The notes beneath the pieces are model-generated. The model was not told the origin of the DNA. It worked only from the letters and a program-made list of their open reading frames with translations, and made no database searches. The translations under genes were made by a program, and so were the position numbers. 64,000 nt of DNA from Protonemura montana (Eukaryota > Arthropoda > Insecta > Plecoptera > Nemouridae), in assembly GCA_947568835.1 (NCBI GenBank), contig OX387605.1, positions 13,148,418 through 13,212,417 on the forward strand, written 5' to 3'. This document shows, piece by piece, positions 37,601 to 49,400 of the stretch. Numbering within the stretch: position 1 is the first letter of the stretch; the number at the start of each line of letters is the position of its first letter.

Positions 37601-40600
37601 GCCTAACCATGGGTGTCATGGTCTGTGTGCGTGGGCATGGCGGCAATTATTGGTCAGACACAAAATATCGGTAGATTGACGGGCCTATAAACCCCACTAT
37701 TCATTCATTCATTCAATTTTTGATAATGGTTTATGAAGGAAACAAAAATATCCCTCATGGTAATAATACAGACCAATTTGAATTAGGTTGGATGCATTTA
37801 GAAAAACTATTTGAACTGGGTTTTGAATGCTAAGTAAAAGGCTAGTAAATTTCCCGACGTTTTGCAACATTGTAGAACAACATTTTTGCAACTACAAAAT
37901 GTGCAGTGCAACATTAGTTGGATACATGTTTTGCAGGCGCAACAGGAGTAGCTTGCGATTAATCGATTGCTTATGTTTAATAAAATACTCTTTTGACGTT
38001 TATCCTGCAGCGCTGGTCTAACGGCATCTATGAATGAGTAGGTTATGATGATAATGAGGATGATGATAACCTATCCTAGTCGAGAAGCAGGAGAGAAAAC
38101 TCAATGCAGGCAAGTAGCTTACTCCTATCGAAAAGCACCAAGTAACGTCCCTTCCGAAGGATGCTATAACTCAAATTACAGGATTCCTTAACTAATTCAT
38201 CCTGCCGTCAGATTAAGAACTGGGATGGTATGCTATGCTAAGCTAGGTAGCAAAGAATGATAAAGATTTGACCTAAATCGATGCAAATTTTAAAGTAAAA
38301 TGTTACTATGTACTTGTACCTACTCACCCCAACTTTTTTGAGCTATTGCAACCTAACTTAAGAGAAACCATGCATCTTAGTGACATGTAGAGACGCTCAC
38401 ATTTTTGGCAGTGCTGTGTGTTCCAGCACAGAAGTTGATTGGTATGCCCCGAAGTAAGTGGCTGTTGCGGACAGTGTGACTGACACATTGGGCACTCGTT
38501 CTTTATGCGGTTTCCATCGATGTAGTGCAGCTCGATGCCACTGGGTGCGATCACATCCCAGTCAATCGTGTCCACAAAGCACAGGTTAGGGTTCTTCTCT
38601 AATCGAACGCCGCCGCGCACTATCTGGCTCAGGGAGTGCAGTCCCAACTCCTATGCAACAGAAAAGAAATGTTAGGGTGGGGATGTACCTGCTCAGGACC
38701 GACGAGTAATTCGACTAATTTTGTCAATAATAAAACTGTTTTATTTATACTACTGACACTTTTTTATCCACTTTTGCTTTGGAATGAATAAAAAAATTTT
38801 TTTCTCAATACACAAGGAACAAATATGAAAAGTCAAACAGTTTCCAGATTTAATTAACTAGACGCAATGGCGAAAGATTGTCTAAAATATTTCCATCCTG
38901 CATATAAGCCAAAAGAACATAAAAAAAAAACACTTGTGCTGTGATGTTGTAATAAGTTTTTTAAGGACTTCCGTAGCTGCACAATCTAGCTCTTTTTAAC
39001 TAAGATTCCCATAGTCTCCATGATGAGAGGCACGCATGTGACACCATGAGTTACTGTTCACATACATCCAAAAATAGACACATCTCTATAAAAAAAAGCT
39101 TTCATTGGTGCACAAAATGTGCAAATATCATAGGCAATCCCATACTATCAAGGCTGCTGGGATATCCACAAGGATAATTAACTTGATATAAAAAATATTA
39201 CACCAATACACTTGTTTTTAGATTAACAAGATAGAATGGCTGACCACAGGCTGAAGCTGTTCCCCTTGGTTCTATTCAGAAGAAAAATTTTTCTCCAAGA
39301 TAGTGATCGGCACATACTTAACCATGCCGGTGAAGCCAAAGAGTTACTTACCCGCAGATGCATCATCTCAAATGAGATGAGGGCGTAGTTGAGCATCAGT
39401 GTGTTGCCCCGGATGACGGTCAAGTTAGGAAACACATTAGCAAGCGAGTGGAGCCCACTGGCACGATAGAGCAGCAGGTAACCGGTAATCTCGATGAGTT
39501 CCGGGAACTTGATGTCCTGGTAATGCTGCTCGCTGGCGCCCTCAATAAGGAGGATACGAACAAATCCCTCCACGACGCGGCAGCCTTCTAGTTGGCTGAA
39601 CTGTTTCACCGAGTTGCGGATGTCCACGCTGCCACACACTGCTCGGAGGAGTAACGTGTCATTAGCTTTTGAGGGATTTACGTTGTTAAGTTCTGCTACA
39701 GTTAATTTTGGTTGCAAGCCTGGAAGGTAACTTCCTACAAAACTGATACTAATTGAGTTCCTACTCACTGAACCCAAGTCCTGCTTTCTGTAGCTGGATA
39801 TGGGTGTCGAATTGGGATTGTCAGTGTCATATTGAGGGTTGTAAATGGTAAGGCTGTCCCAAACTTGCAAGAAGGGATTCATTAGTGGTTTACTTAGTGT
39901 AAATGTGCATTAAGCTAAAAAATGATATTGTGATATCAAGGGTAAATTACCAGATTGTAGTACCTTCCCCAAACTATTGTGCTACATAATAGTCTATTTT
40001 AATTGGTTTTGAACATAATTATTACTGATCAGGCAATGGGATCAGTACCTACTCAGGAACATAATCTAAGATTTACATTAAAAGCAGCTTCAGTTGACAT
40101 TTAAAAATGTTAGCAGTTAGATTGAGTACCTAATGCCTTTTATAAAAATGTTGTTTGAGCTTGACATTTCCAACCGAGAACCAGAGAATGTAAATAAAAT
40201 AAATAATTAAAACTCTGTAAGAAAGCATCATCTGCAGCAAGATACACGTGAGGATTTTTTATGTTGGCTTTCTGTTGGGTTACCTAATATGGGGGCCAGA
40301 GGGGTTGTTTTTAAGCAACACAAAAAAACAGCACGCTAATGAATTGGAAGGCAAACGCGCCTAGATTACCAGGTGCATTTCTATCTAGGAAGTAGCTAAA
40401 AATAACAAACATCTCTAAGCTCTATCGGTGTGTTTTTCTTGTCGCCGAGACAGCATCCTATGAACAGGCATTTGTCCGAAATCGTCACAGTGTTTCAACT
40501 TCCAACAAATCTAGCTGGCACCTTCATCTAGAAACAGGAGTGGGGGGAGGAGAGGGAGCCGATAAGATAAAGTTGATGAGCATGTGTATGTTTTTAACAT

Positions 40601-42323
40601 CGAGACATGTTTACAACTTCAAAATTTCTCAAATTTTATCAAATCAAAGTTCAAACAATCCCAAAAACAAACTGAGCAAAAAATGGCAACGAACTTAAAA
40701 AAAAAGGCATCGCCTATCTTTCGTGGAATTCTCAGGTCAAATACCGCTTCAAAACAAAATATGTTCCTTTGCAATTTAACTAAAGCAATATCTAATTCGA
40801 AGGCAATACCCCCTTAAATCAAACACATAGCTCCTGTAAAAGGACATGTTACTCTCGCCTTACACGAGCGAGAATGAGCCAATGAAATGCGAGCAAGCGA
40901 GAGATTGAGAGAGACAGAGCAGATAGCTAGAGATGAATGAATTCTGTGGCCTTGACTCCACGCGCACACACACTACGAGCAACTGCGACGTAAGCTGCGT
41001 GGAATGCGTCCATGCCACACGAAGCGAGCACACGCGATATCACACGAGGTCGCCTTGCGGTGTCATGTACACAACAAAGTGTAATAATGTTCGCTGCTCG
41101 ACTTGCTTTGCTTAGCCGTCGCAGGAGACGGCCGACTCGCGCTTTTCCGCCTGCCCGACCCGACCGAGTCGAAGGTTCATTCAAATTGAACAGCATGTTG
41201 ACGAGCACCACAGCGACGACCGAGGTGAAAGTTACGTAACGGATTGTTTTTTAAAATGGAACGTTTGTTTGAGGATAGTAGTTCGTTTTTTGATTATGGC
41301 ATGCCTGTTTTACAAGTGTATTATATACGGCGGCTGGCTCAGTCGGCTATCAAATCCCCCGATGACATACTTGCGTCAAGTGTTTTACGACTTCTTGGTA
41401 TTTTGTTGGATAGAAAAGGAGAGGTAATGACTGCGATAGTGGAAGAGATCGATAGCCCTTGCAAGACGTATAGCTGAAACTATTATTGAGCTATGATATA
41501 GTACATTTTTATTTGGTAAAACTTTACTAGAAGTGATGGATTAGTTATCAATTTGGGAAATTTTGATGTCCCATTAGTATTCCAAAGTCTTCCCTGGAGA
41601 ATCTACTACAATGCTTTTACCCATTGATTTTACAAGCGCCAAAGAGCAAACGTAAATGCAAACGCATGATAAATCCGATTTTGCCAAGTTTTCCCAAGGA
41701 TAATTCAGCGCAAAAAGAGCCGACGCGCGAAATAGAATTTTCCAGAAAATATCAAACGTTGTTTATTTGAAATATTATTTAAATTGCAAACGCTTGCAAT
41801 GCGCTGGGTATTTTATTATTATGAACACTACTACCGTCTCAAAAATTGATGCCCAAACGGAGACTCGAACCCCGATCTCCACCTATCGCGGGTTATCAAT
41901 TATCAGTTATCAATTAAAGCTCACTGCCGGCAAACGACGAACCATGAAATTAAAGCAGATACTGCACGAACCCTTAGTTAGGCCAAGAGAGTAGCTTTTA
42001 TTTCTGGAAGATGAAAATACAAATGATTTCAGACTAAAATCTCACAGACCTCCGCCATCGGGCACCGTCGGCGGCGGTTGGTCACGAGGGCTAAGCAGCG
42101 CGGCTGCGCCATGCAACTGCGCCGCTAAGCTGAGCAGCACCACACACGCAGCGGCTGTCCTCCGAGTGCGCAGGCAGCTGCGCGCGATCGCGGCTAATGC
42201 GAGTAGCACTGTCGACATGCAAAGTTGCTTCCACAGGGCGCCGCTCGGTGCGCGTCGCGCAGCCGCGTTGCAGCGCGCAGCCGCGGCGCACTCGTCGCGA
42301 CTCATTGCGCAGCCACCAGTCAT
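25661..42323 (-). CDS. InR: Insulin-like receptor tyrosine kinase
   Basis: Binds insulin-like peptides at the cell surface and signals by tyrosine phosphorylation (PI3K/Akt, growth, metabolism). Exons: 42323-42046, 39892-39352, 38650-38401, 37566-37394, 36910-36756, 36341-36199, 35505-35320, 34962-34796, 34051-33864, 33291-33134, 32672-32502, 32038-31808, 31407-31067, 30711-30384, 29594-29384, 28992-28862, 28003-27795, 27495-27332, 26906-26665, 25812-25661; all junction phases agree (about 1,472 codons). Order: signal peptide, L1 ([15 protein letters not shown]), furin-like Cys-rich region, L2, three FnIII domains, with an alpha-CT-like [11 protein letters not shown] and cleavage site RNRR in exon 12. 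One membrane span and NPEY in exon 14. Kinase has [39 protein letters not shown] and RWMAPESL. The tail is short and lacks YxxM. The exon 1/2 junction is least sure: an alternative pairs 42050 with 39863, also in phase. A second in-frame ATG at 42218 begins MSTVLL and could be the real start. Confidence 0.95.
28180..28600 (+). pseudogene. 5'-truncated LINE (reverse transcriptase C-terminus)
   Basis: An 81-codon frame at 28221-28466 contains [20 protein letters not shown] and [10 protein letters not shown], typical of the end of the reverse transcriptase of non-LTR elements. It is preceded by a related but stop-interrupted stretch and followed by a short 3' UTR and a TTA-rich tail. It lies in an insulin receptor intron, antisense to the gene, and is clearly inactive. 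Confidence 0.7.
34144..34216. repeat. G-tract/C-tract hairpin
   Basis: 28 G, then a perfect small palindrome (TAGTGGCT AAATC AGCCACTA), then 15 C. The whole would fold into a long hairpin inside an insulin receptor intron. The tract lengths may be sequencing or assembly artefacts. Confidence 0.7.
37960..38220 (-). mobile_element. 5S-derived SINE family, tail copy D
   Basis: Matches copy B along its tail in the same orientation: TGGTCTAACGGCATC, then GATGATAATGAGGATGATGA, GCTTACTCCTATCGAAAAGC, ACGTCCCTTCCGAAGGA. The 5S head is absent. Located in an insulin receptor intron. Confidence 0.6.
41256..41436 (+). other. Unrecognised ORF/possible first exon in InR intron 1
   Basis: An open frame of about 60 codons begins with ATG ([20 protein letters not shown]) and runs to AAAGGAGAG|GTAATG, a plausible donor; the frame itself continues to a stop at 41475-41477. 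It follows a CpG-rich stretch (40.9-41.24 kb). The amino acid mix is protein-like, with amphipathic Leu/Ile-rich character near the end, but no family was recognised and no second exon was found. It is antisense within the insulin receptor's first intron. Confidence 0.3.
41785..41960 (-). mobile_element. tRNA-derived SINE, fullest copy of the palindromic-tail family
   Basis: The minus strand has a B-box-like GGGGTTCGAGTCTCC, then TTTGGGCATCAATTTTTGAG, GTGTTCATAATAATAAAATA and finally TTGCAAGCGTTTGCAA, a near-palindrome. The same tail occurs at 25047-25105 and 3060-3128. Confidence 0.6.
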
Positions 42324-42559
42324 GGCGCCATTTTGCTGCGCACGCAGCCTGAGAACAAAGAAATGCGTCATTGTCAAAAAGAGTAATATACACATTTTGT
42401 ACAAGTAACACTAAAAGTCACCACATTATCTTCACGTTTATCATTTAGCTGCTTTTATTTCTAACAAGTGGAGACAAAAAAGAGATCGATGCCTTTGAAA
42501 TTCAACCTTCGTAATCCTCCACAATCCACCATATCGGGAGGATGAAAAGCTGCAAGGTG

Positions 42560-42670
42560 AGCAACCGACCGGTCACCCACCCAACACCTTGTCCTGAGCA
42601 GTGTGGCTTAACTCGAGCGATCAGAAGAGAGGCTTACGGAACCGGTGTAACCAAACAAGCCAAACAATTC
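42560..42670 (-). mobile_element. 5S-derived SINE family, diverged head copy E
   Basis: The minus strand reads CACCGGTTCCGTAAGCC, then CTCGAGTTAAGCCACACTGC and GTTGGGTGGGTGACCGG, a decayed version of the 5S-like head of copies A and B. Confidence 0.5.
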
Positions 42671-45474
42671 ACTTAAAAGCTGCGACTGAATGCGAGGAAT
42701 GTCGGTTTGTGCTGCTTCCACGCCGCGGAAAGCAAGTCAGATTACTGGGACTCACGGATTCAAAGTATGACTAGTATCCTGTTCCTGGTAGTCTTTGACG
42801 TCGAGAGTATTTATATATTCACGCCGAATGTAGATGGATACGGTTTGCGCTTCTGTAAAACTGCTACACAGCGAGGGCGCTGGGGGAGCCTGCCATCGCC
42901 GCCTTAGGGGAACACACCTTTAGGGTGGAACACGAGCAACGAGATTATGTCGCTCCTGTGAAACGTTACAGCCAAGTTACAGCCAAGTCGTAGAATGAAC
43001 CCCAAAGTTTGCGTGCAAATCCGGAGTGAGTAATGCAACCGAAACGCACCCCTTTTTCTCTATTCACCCCCACTCCCCTGACCGATCGCCACCAAACGTG
43101 GCAACAAGACTGGGTCGCAGGGTCAACGAGACGACTGGTGAACTGACTGAATATTGGGAGGCCCAGAGAGGTGGAGCAGGCAGCAGCTAGCGAGATGCCA
43201 TGCCGTCGTCGTCGTGACTTGCACATTTTCTCGACTCCTGTGTGGTCCTTCTGTCTGACGCACAATTCATAGACGCACATGGTGCGATCGCGACAGCGTT
43301 TCACGCACGTAGCTGGAAAATGGCAATGGCGCGCGACAAGAGTTCGGTAGGAGGAGATACGAGATTTGGCGCGCTTGAAAATCGCTAAAATTAGATGGCG
43401 CCGGCGTGGAGATGAGGATATTGAAAAAAATCGCTATTTGTTTGAAAAGGCCGTTATCAGACTTGTTTGTTTACTGATAGATAATAAAGTGTCCACATGA
43501 ATCTCGAAAGTCGAAATGTAAACACAATAAACTATTTCGCAAAAAATAGGCAAGAATTTGGTGTTTTGAGTTATTATAGACCTCTTGAACTTCCCTTGTA
43601 AGAATTTCGTCGCAGAAAAAAACAATTGGGTCGTTTTCTGGGGTGCTCTTTTGTCTTTTTTTGTTGCTTGTCAACTACGACAACATCTACTTTGAATTAT
43701 GTTGAATCTATTTTGAATGTTTATTTGAAATATTAACAACTTAACGAGCCAAGCTGGCACTCGCGACTAAGCGCCAAAATATGGACCTTTTCGGTACCTT
43801 ATTTCGTCTCGTTTCGATTTTCATGAATTTTGAAATATGACTACATTTTTGACAGCATTTAAAAGGCATAGGTGGGAGGGGTGGGGGAGGAGAAGGAAAC
43901 CGAGTACAACGGTGCTCCAGTAAAGTGTCCTTCACACATCTCGACGATTTCAAATAGGGGTGCCGATATTCCGTGCTAGAGGAGTGATTAGCAGAAAATC
44001 ACAAAATTGCTTTGCGTTGCACGATGGTAGGAAATATTTATTTTTGAGCACGATGCTTTCGTGCAGAAAACGTTTCGTTCAAGAGACGTTACGTGTAAAG
44101 CTGTTCCATTTCGAGTAGAGTGCATGCTGCAATAGAAGGGAAATGCTCAAAATTTGCATAAAGGCTCGAGAGCTGCCTGTATAGGGGTGTTTGAGAACAT
44201 ACATATTTATCTGGAGGGATCAAGCTTCTCAAACAAATCAGAGTACGTACATGATGGTACGGTAGCCTTAAGAAATCATAACACAAATGATATAGTGAAC
44301 CTCCACAACATCGAGCCCATGGAGGAAAAGACCTCGATTAAACCGCAATCAGACAGGGAATGTTTCGAAATCCGTAGGTCTGGTTCCTGTCCGTTGATAT
44401 GCTGAATGCAGAATAAGGAAAACGTGCGAATTAGGACTAGGAACCCAATGAGGGCCTCTCGCCGCCGACACACCTCGCGATCACACGTCGCACAGTGTCC
44501 AAGACCGCGGGTCCTACCAAACACTCGAGTTATCACATCGGTTATCGCCGAAAGCCACAACGCGCTATCGGTCACGTGATGCGTGACCCAGCAGGAAGGC
44601 GATGCCGACAGGGAAGGAAGGGTATGCCCCGGCCCGGCAGCGGGTCGTCGGGGCGACCGGGGCTCGTGTTGTGACGGGTCAATGTTGTGACGCCGTCTAC
44701 GCCGCCAACGCCGCGAGGGGCGGCCAGGAGGGGGTCGAGGCCGATCGATATGCGCTACTACGTCGTTGCCGCCGCCCTGCCGCACCCTCCGCATGTACGA
44801 CGCCCTGTAGGGCACGTGGCCGATGCCAGGACGACGTCGGAAGGGTGCCGGTAAAACGACGTCTTCGAGAAGACGACGTCAGAGTGGCCGGGATCGAGTC
44901 CCGTGGCCTTGGCCGGGCGCCTTGAGCCGGCCGAAGACGGGACACAAGGAGATGGAATGCATGGGAACGAGGGACTCAGTCGTCTTAGGAATGCGGTCAA
45001 CGCGGTCAGCCACTTGACCCCAGCAATCAGCTGGATGCAGCAATGACGCAGCGTCCATCCCGACCGTGGGAGCCACGTGGTAACCACCCCGTCCGACGGT
45101 CCGAACCGTGCCAGGGGGAGGGAGGGGGTCACTGACCGCCACCCCGAGCATGCCGCGACCCGACCGGTGCACGTGCACCCGCCTAGAAAGAGATGGCGTG
45201 CGCGGACACGAACCCTCGTGAGAGAGACGACGACACAGGCGTGACGTAAGAGCAGCCTTGACGCACGCGAGAGCGAGAGAGAGGCGTCGAGCCGGCGCAA
45301 CGGGTGGACAAGAGAGAAGCGGCGACGTGTGACGCCATTCCGCGAGCCGACGACGCAGTTAGGGGCGACATAACCCAACTTCGGGGGCGACGATCGATAC
45401 GGGCGTGAGGCCGTGGTTTCATTCTCGGTTGAGACACGGGTAATTCCGTGTAATTAGGGATGGCGTTAACTTAC

Positions 45475-45700
45475 CTTGTTTTCGAGGGAGGCTAGCGTGC
45501 GGCGTCGAGAGATCCAGTGATTGGCCAGGTATTGAAACAGTTTCGTTCACACGGTCGCGGTGTTTCGATTGCGAGCGGCGGCAGGCCTCTAACACACTCG
45601 CGGTGACACACGGCACTCTTTTAGAACGCACCGCCTCGGTAAACGAGGCAATTTTAGACACAAACCGCGAGCACATTCGCCCTCCACCAGATGTAAACAC
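45475..45700 (-). other. Possible 5' UTR exon of InR
   Basis: A strong minus-strand donor (AACAAG|GTAAGT) ends a CpG-rich stretch here, and the insulin receptor ATG exon has an unpaired upstream acceptor at 42349. The two would fit as a non-coding first exon and its intron. The far (5') boundary is a guess. Confidence 0.3.
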
Positions 45701-46474
45701 TTACTGAGCTTAGTCGGCGCTCACTAGGCAGCGGCACAGGCGCGGTGATCAGACTAGCCAACAGCGTTGTAAAAATGTTGCAAACATAACAGACCAAAAT
45801 TCCCCAACTAGTACTAAGAAATTTTAGTGGAAATCTCGTGTAAGCACGCATGAAAATGAAATTGCAATATCATTTTTTCTCGTAAATCGTTATAACCTTT
45901 TTGTCAGGAGCATGGTTGTGCACTGCAAATTCCCTTTTCATACATTGAAAACCATGCCATACCAATTACGCCGGAATCTTTCACTTAGCCAAGATCAAAC
46001 AGACAGAATATCGGTGAAATGTTGAAAATATGCAAATTCCCGGTGGTATCTCAAGATCGGCACGGGTGCAGCACGGAAGCTGCAGCCTACAGCTCTAGAT
46101 GCGACGTCAACACCCTGTTGCCCTCAGATCAGCGTAGTAACAATAATGTTCGGAAACCGTTGGTCCCTTTGGTTCGTCCGGCGTCCGCCCACGCCGTCGC
46201 CTTCCAGAAAGGCGACGGCCGACGGAGGTGATCACAGGTGATCGAGTACGACGGCAACATGGCAGACCGAGGTCGCCACGGCCGGCCGACCGGGGTGACA
46301 ACACTGCCATAGGTACGAGAAGCACACAGGTGAAAGCGAGTAAAGTCTCGATCCAAGGCGGGACGGCCCCGAGCAAGCAAATCCAGCCAGTCTCCTACCA
46401 GCGACCAACGCGCCGTCATCGACTCGCAAATCGTTACTCGTTTTTTGGTGTACTGACGTCTACGGACCAGCGAC

Positions 46475-49400
46475 ATGGCTCCGACGCGGAAGCTGCTCAA
46501 GTTTCTCATTCTCTTTGACAACACCAACTTACTCTATTTTCCGGGACAGTTCCTAAGTGGAAGGGTCTTGGTGGAGCTCGATGAAGATACGCCCGCATTG
46601 GGTGAGTTGACGTCTCTGTCATACCGTGTAGAAGATGACGGCGATGACGTTTGTCTGCATGGCCCACGTTTTCGGTCATCCGAAGTGACTTGCGTTGGTA
46701 GCACTTTGTTATTGTTGCTAGTAGAAAAACGCGGTAGAAGGCCGCAGTGTTGTATCCATTCGTCAATTGGCGAGTGGAGATGACGGCGATGTCTTTGTCA
46801 TTGTGACATCATCGCCGTCCTCAACCACCTCACCTCATCGCTTTTTTTCACCTCGCTTGCAAACATAGAATACCGCTAGACGGACTTATCGCCCGGTCAG
46901 TCGACGCTCGTTCCAATGCAGTCGTGTCTCATGACCGTGCATTCATCTCACCAGCCACGAGTAGGGGCGTCGGCGGCGACAATCGAATCGGCAAAGTCGA
47001 CCGTGTCCGATCGCAATGCGACATTATTGCAATGCCACAGCGAAGCCAACATTTGGTTTTGTCCGAAGTTTCGAGGTGAAAATTCGAAAGGCAAAATCGG
47101 CAAAATAAGTATCTCGCATCGTGTAATAACATCTCGTAGGCCTATATAAGAACATGTAAGGTTCCCTGTAGCGAAATAGCTCCGGAGGAAAAACTAAATG
47201 AGCCACACCTAAAGTGATCTATATATCAACCGGTAAAACTAATTCCCAGCTTTTCTATAAATCTGTCGCGCATGAAATCCCAACCGCTAATAAACTGGAA
47301 GTCGTGTAATCTCTCTCCCATAATGTTGTGCCAGGCATCCCCTAGTTGACGCCGACAGGTGTCTCCCCGTGGGTCGCCCACAGGGTCCAGCCCACGTGAC
47401 CATATAAGTCTCTGCTTGCTTTCACCGCGCTGCGCCGCCCCGCAAGGACACTCCAAGACGCGTGACGTCATGGTGGATCGCTCCTGCAGGCCTCCTATGA
47501 CCCAGTCGCGACGATCCTCTTAGTCTTGGGACGAGCAGCATTCTTGGGCGTCCGCAATGCAGATCCAAAGGCGGCATTTCTCAATGATTACATAGAAATG
47601 TGTGCTATTAAAAATTTCTGAAATTTTCAAAATGGTACTTGCGCATATAAAAGAAACTATTTTTGGATATAGAAGCCAATTTTCAAAAGCCATCGTAATA
47701 GGTCTGACCTTCTCCTGACACTAGAAACCTTGTGAGATGGGTATCTTTGAGACGAAATTCGCATCCATCGTCCTACCGTTCTTCGAACACCTTCCCAAAT
47801 TGTGCCGGGCACCCTTCTGATGGTGTTCATGGCTTTGCAGGTCTGCACTTCCACGTGGTTGGCGAGGGTGTCATCCGGCTGCGCAGTCGACGGCAGGAAC
47901 GCATCTTCGACAAGGAGAACTACATCGACTTCCGAATGCGTCTTTTAGGGGAACCTGGTAAGTGACTAAAGAAAACGCGTTGACTTCCTGGGGTTTTGGA
48001 CCATAAAGTGCGCCTCGTGGTCCTTATAAGCAGCACCGATCCTATTTGGATCTCGAGACAATTTGTGTACCGTCGCGATTCGAACAAGCCGTATCCTTCT
48101 TGGCTATGTGGGACTTTTGTGTTCAGGCGATTCGTCGTCCTTCTGGTAATTTCTATAGATAATATGTGTAGGGGGGGGGGGGGGGGGGTCGTTTGCAAGC
48201 ACTGCTCAAAACACGCCATGGAGTTCTAAAATTGTATGAATATTAGGCGTGTAAGAAACACATTGGTCTACATTCGAGATGTAGACCTTATATTATGAGA
48301 TACATTTCATTGAATGTGCATGGCCTTCACAAAAGTTGTGGGCTTTTTCACATTTTGTGTATTCATATATACATATTTTGCCGTATTTACATAATTGTAT
48401 GAATAATAATACAATTAGTGAAATTATAACTAAAAATTAAGTCCGATGTAATGTTTGGTATTTGAAAAATATCCATGCAGACTTAGAGCAAGCTCTGACC
48501 ATTGCAGTAGTGCTCTCAGAACTCTCACTTTATTTCAACGATTCCCTCGTTGGTCATCTTCCCCTTTTAACGGCGTCTCTATCGTTTTTTTACAGGTCAA
48601 GGGCCAGCGTTGCTTTCTCCAGGTATCCATAGCTTCCCTTTTAAGCTGGGCCTCCCCCTGGGACTACCCTCCACCTTTCTCGGCAAGCACGGGTGGGTGC
48701 AGTATTTCTGCAAGGCGGCGCTGCGCGAGCCCAACGGGCTCACACACAAGAACCAACAAGTGTTCGTAGTGATGAACCCCGTCGACCTCAACCTGGAACC
48801 ACCAGGACTGGCGGTGAGTGCATTCGACGTGTGTGGCCCTTCTTCAGGATCGGTTACTCGAAGTGGGGTCATGAAACCTTGGGTCGTGCGGGTCAAAATT
48901 TTAATTGTAATTATCTTAGCAGCGTAAGAACTCCATGCTCTCACGTTATATGACTAGGTGACTCCGCTTCCCGGATGGTACGTGTACTTTCTTTTGCGCC
49001 GGTATTTGGCCAACTTTGGCCACTGCTAGAGCTAGACATGGATCTAGAATTTGCAATATATACGTTGTGCTATGCTGTGTTGATATTTTCTTCAGCTCTT
49101 TGAGTTTCTAATTACAAGCTAGTTTTATCACTGGATCGAAACAAGAGCCACTCTTGATCGTTGTGATCAAATGTGTTGACAGTCGTACTTGCAAGGATGA
49201 GACCTGTCCCTGTAGTTTGCAGCAGAGAGTTTGCAGAGTATTATCCCTATTTCAGCGTCTTTTTTACTATCGAGAGTGGCAAGAAATCGTTATAGTGAAT
49301 ATAAAATGCAGTGTTAATTGTTTGTTTTCAAGTGTTAATTGACACAACAGCCGATCTTAAGTCCAAACAAAAATAATACACATATAGCATGACTGCTCCG

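Larger units (their letters stand above)
42349..46474. other. Divergent intergenic region InR / arrestin, CpG-rich
   Basis: About 4.1 kb between the insulin receptor coding start (leftward) and the arrestin start (rightward). The insulin receptor exon that carries the ATG begins at an acceptor (TTCTCAG at 42349), so its 5' UTR continues into this region. GC- and CpG-rich at about 44.4-45.9 kb, AT-rich near 43.4-44.3 kb. GC-rich ORFs on both strands show no recognisable protein. Confidence 0.5.

Noticed and set aside
44870..44935. tRNA-like GGGATCGAGTCCCG box
   Set aside because: Isolated B-box resemblance in very GC-rich sequence, with no A box at the right distance.
44758..45378. 206-codon minus-strand ORF upstream of InR
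   Set aside because: Arg/Ser-rich composition from CpG-rich DNA; overlapping frames on both strands are equally open.
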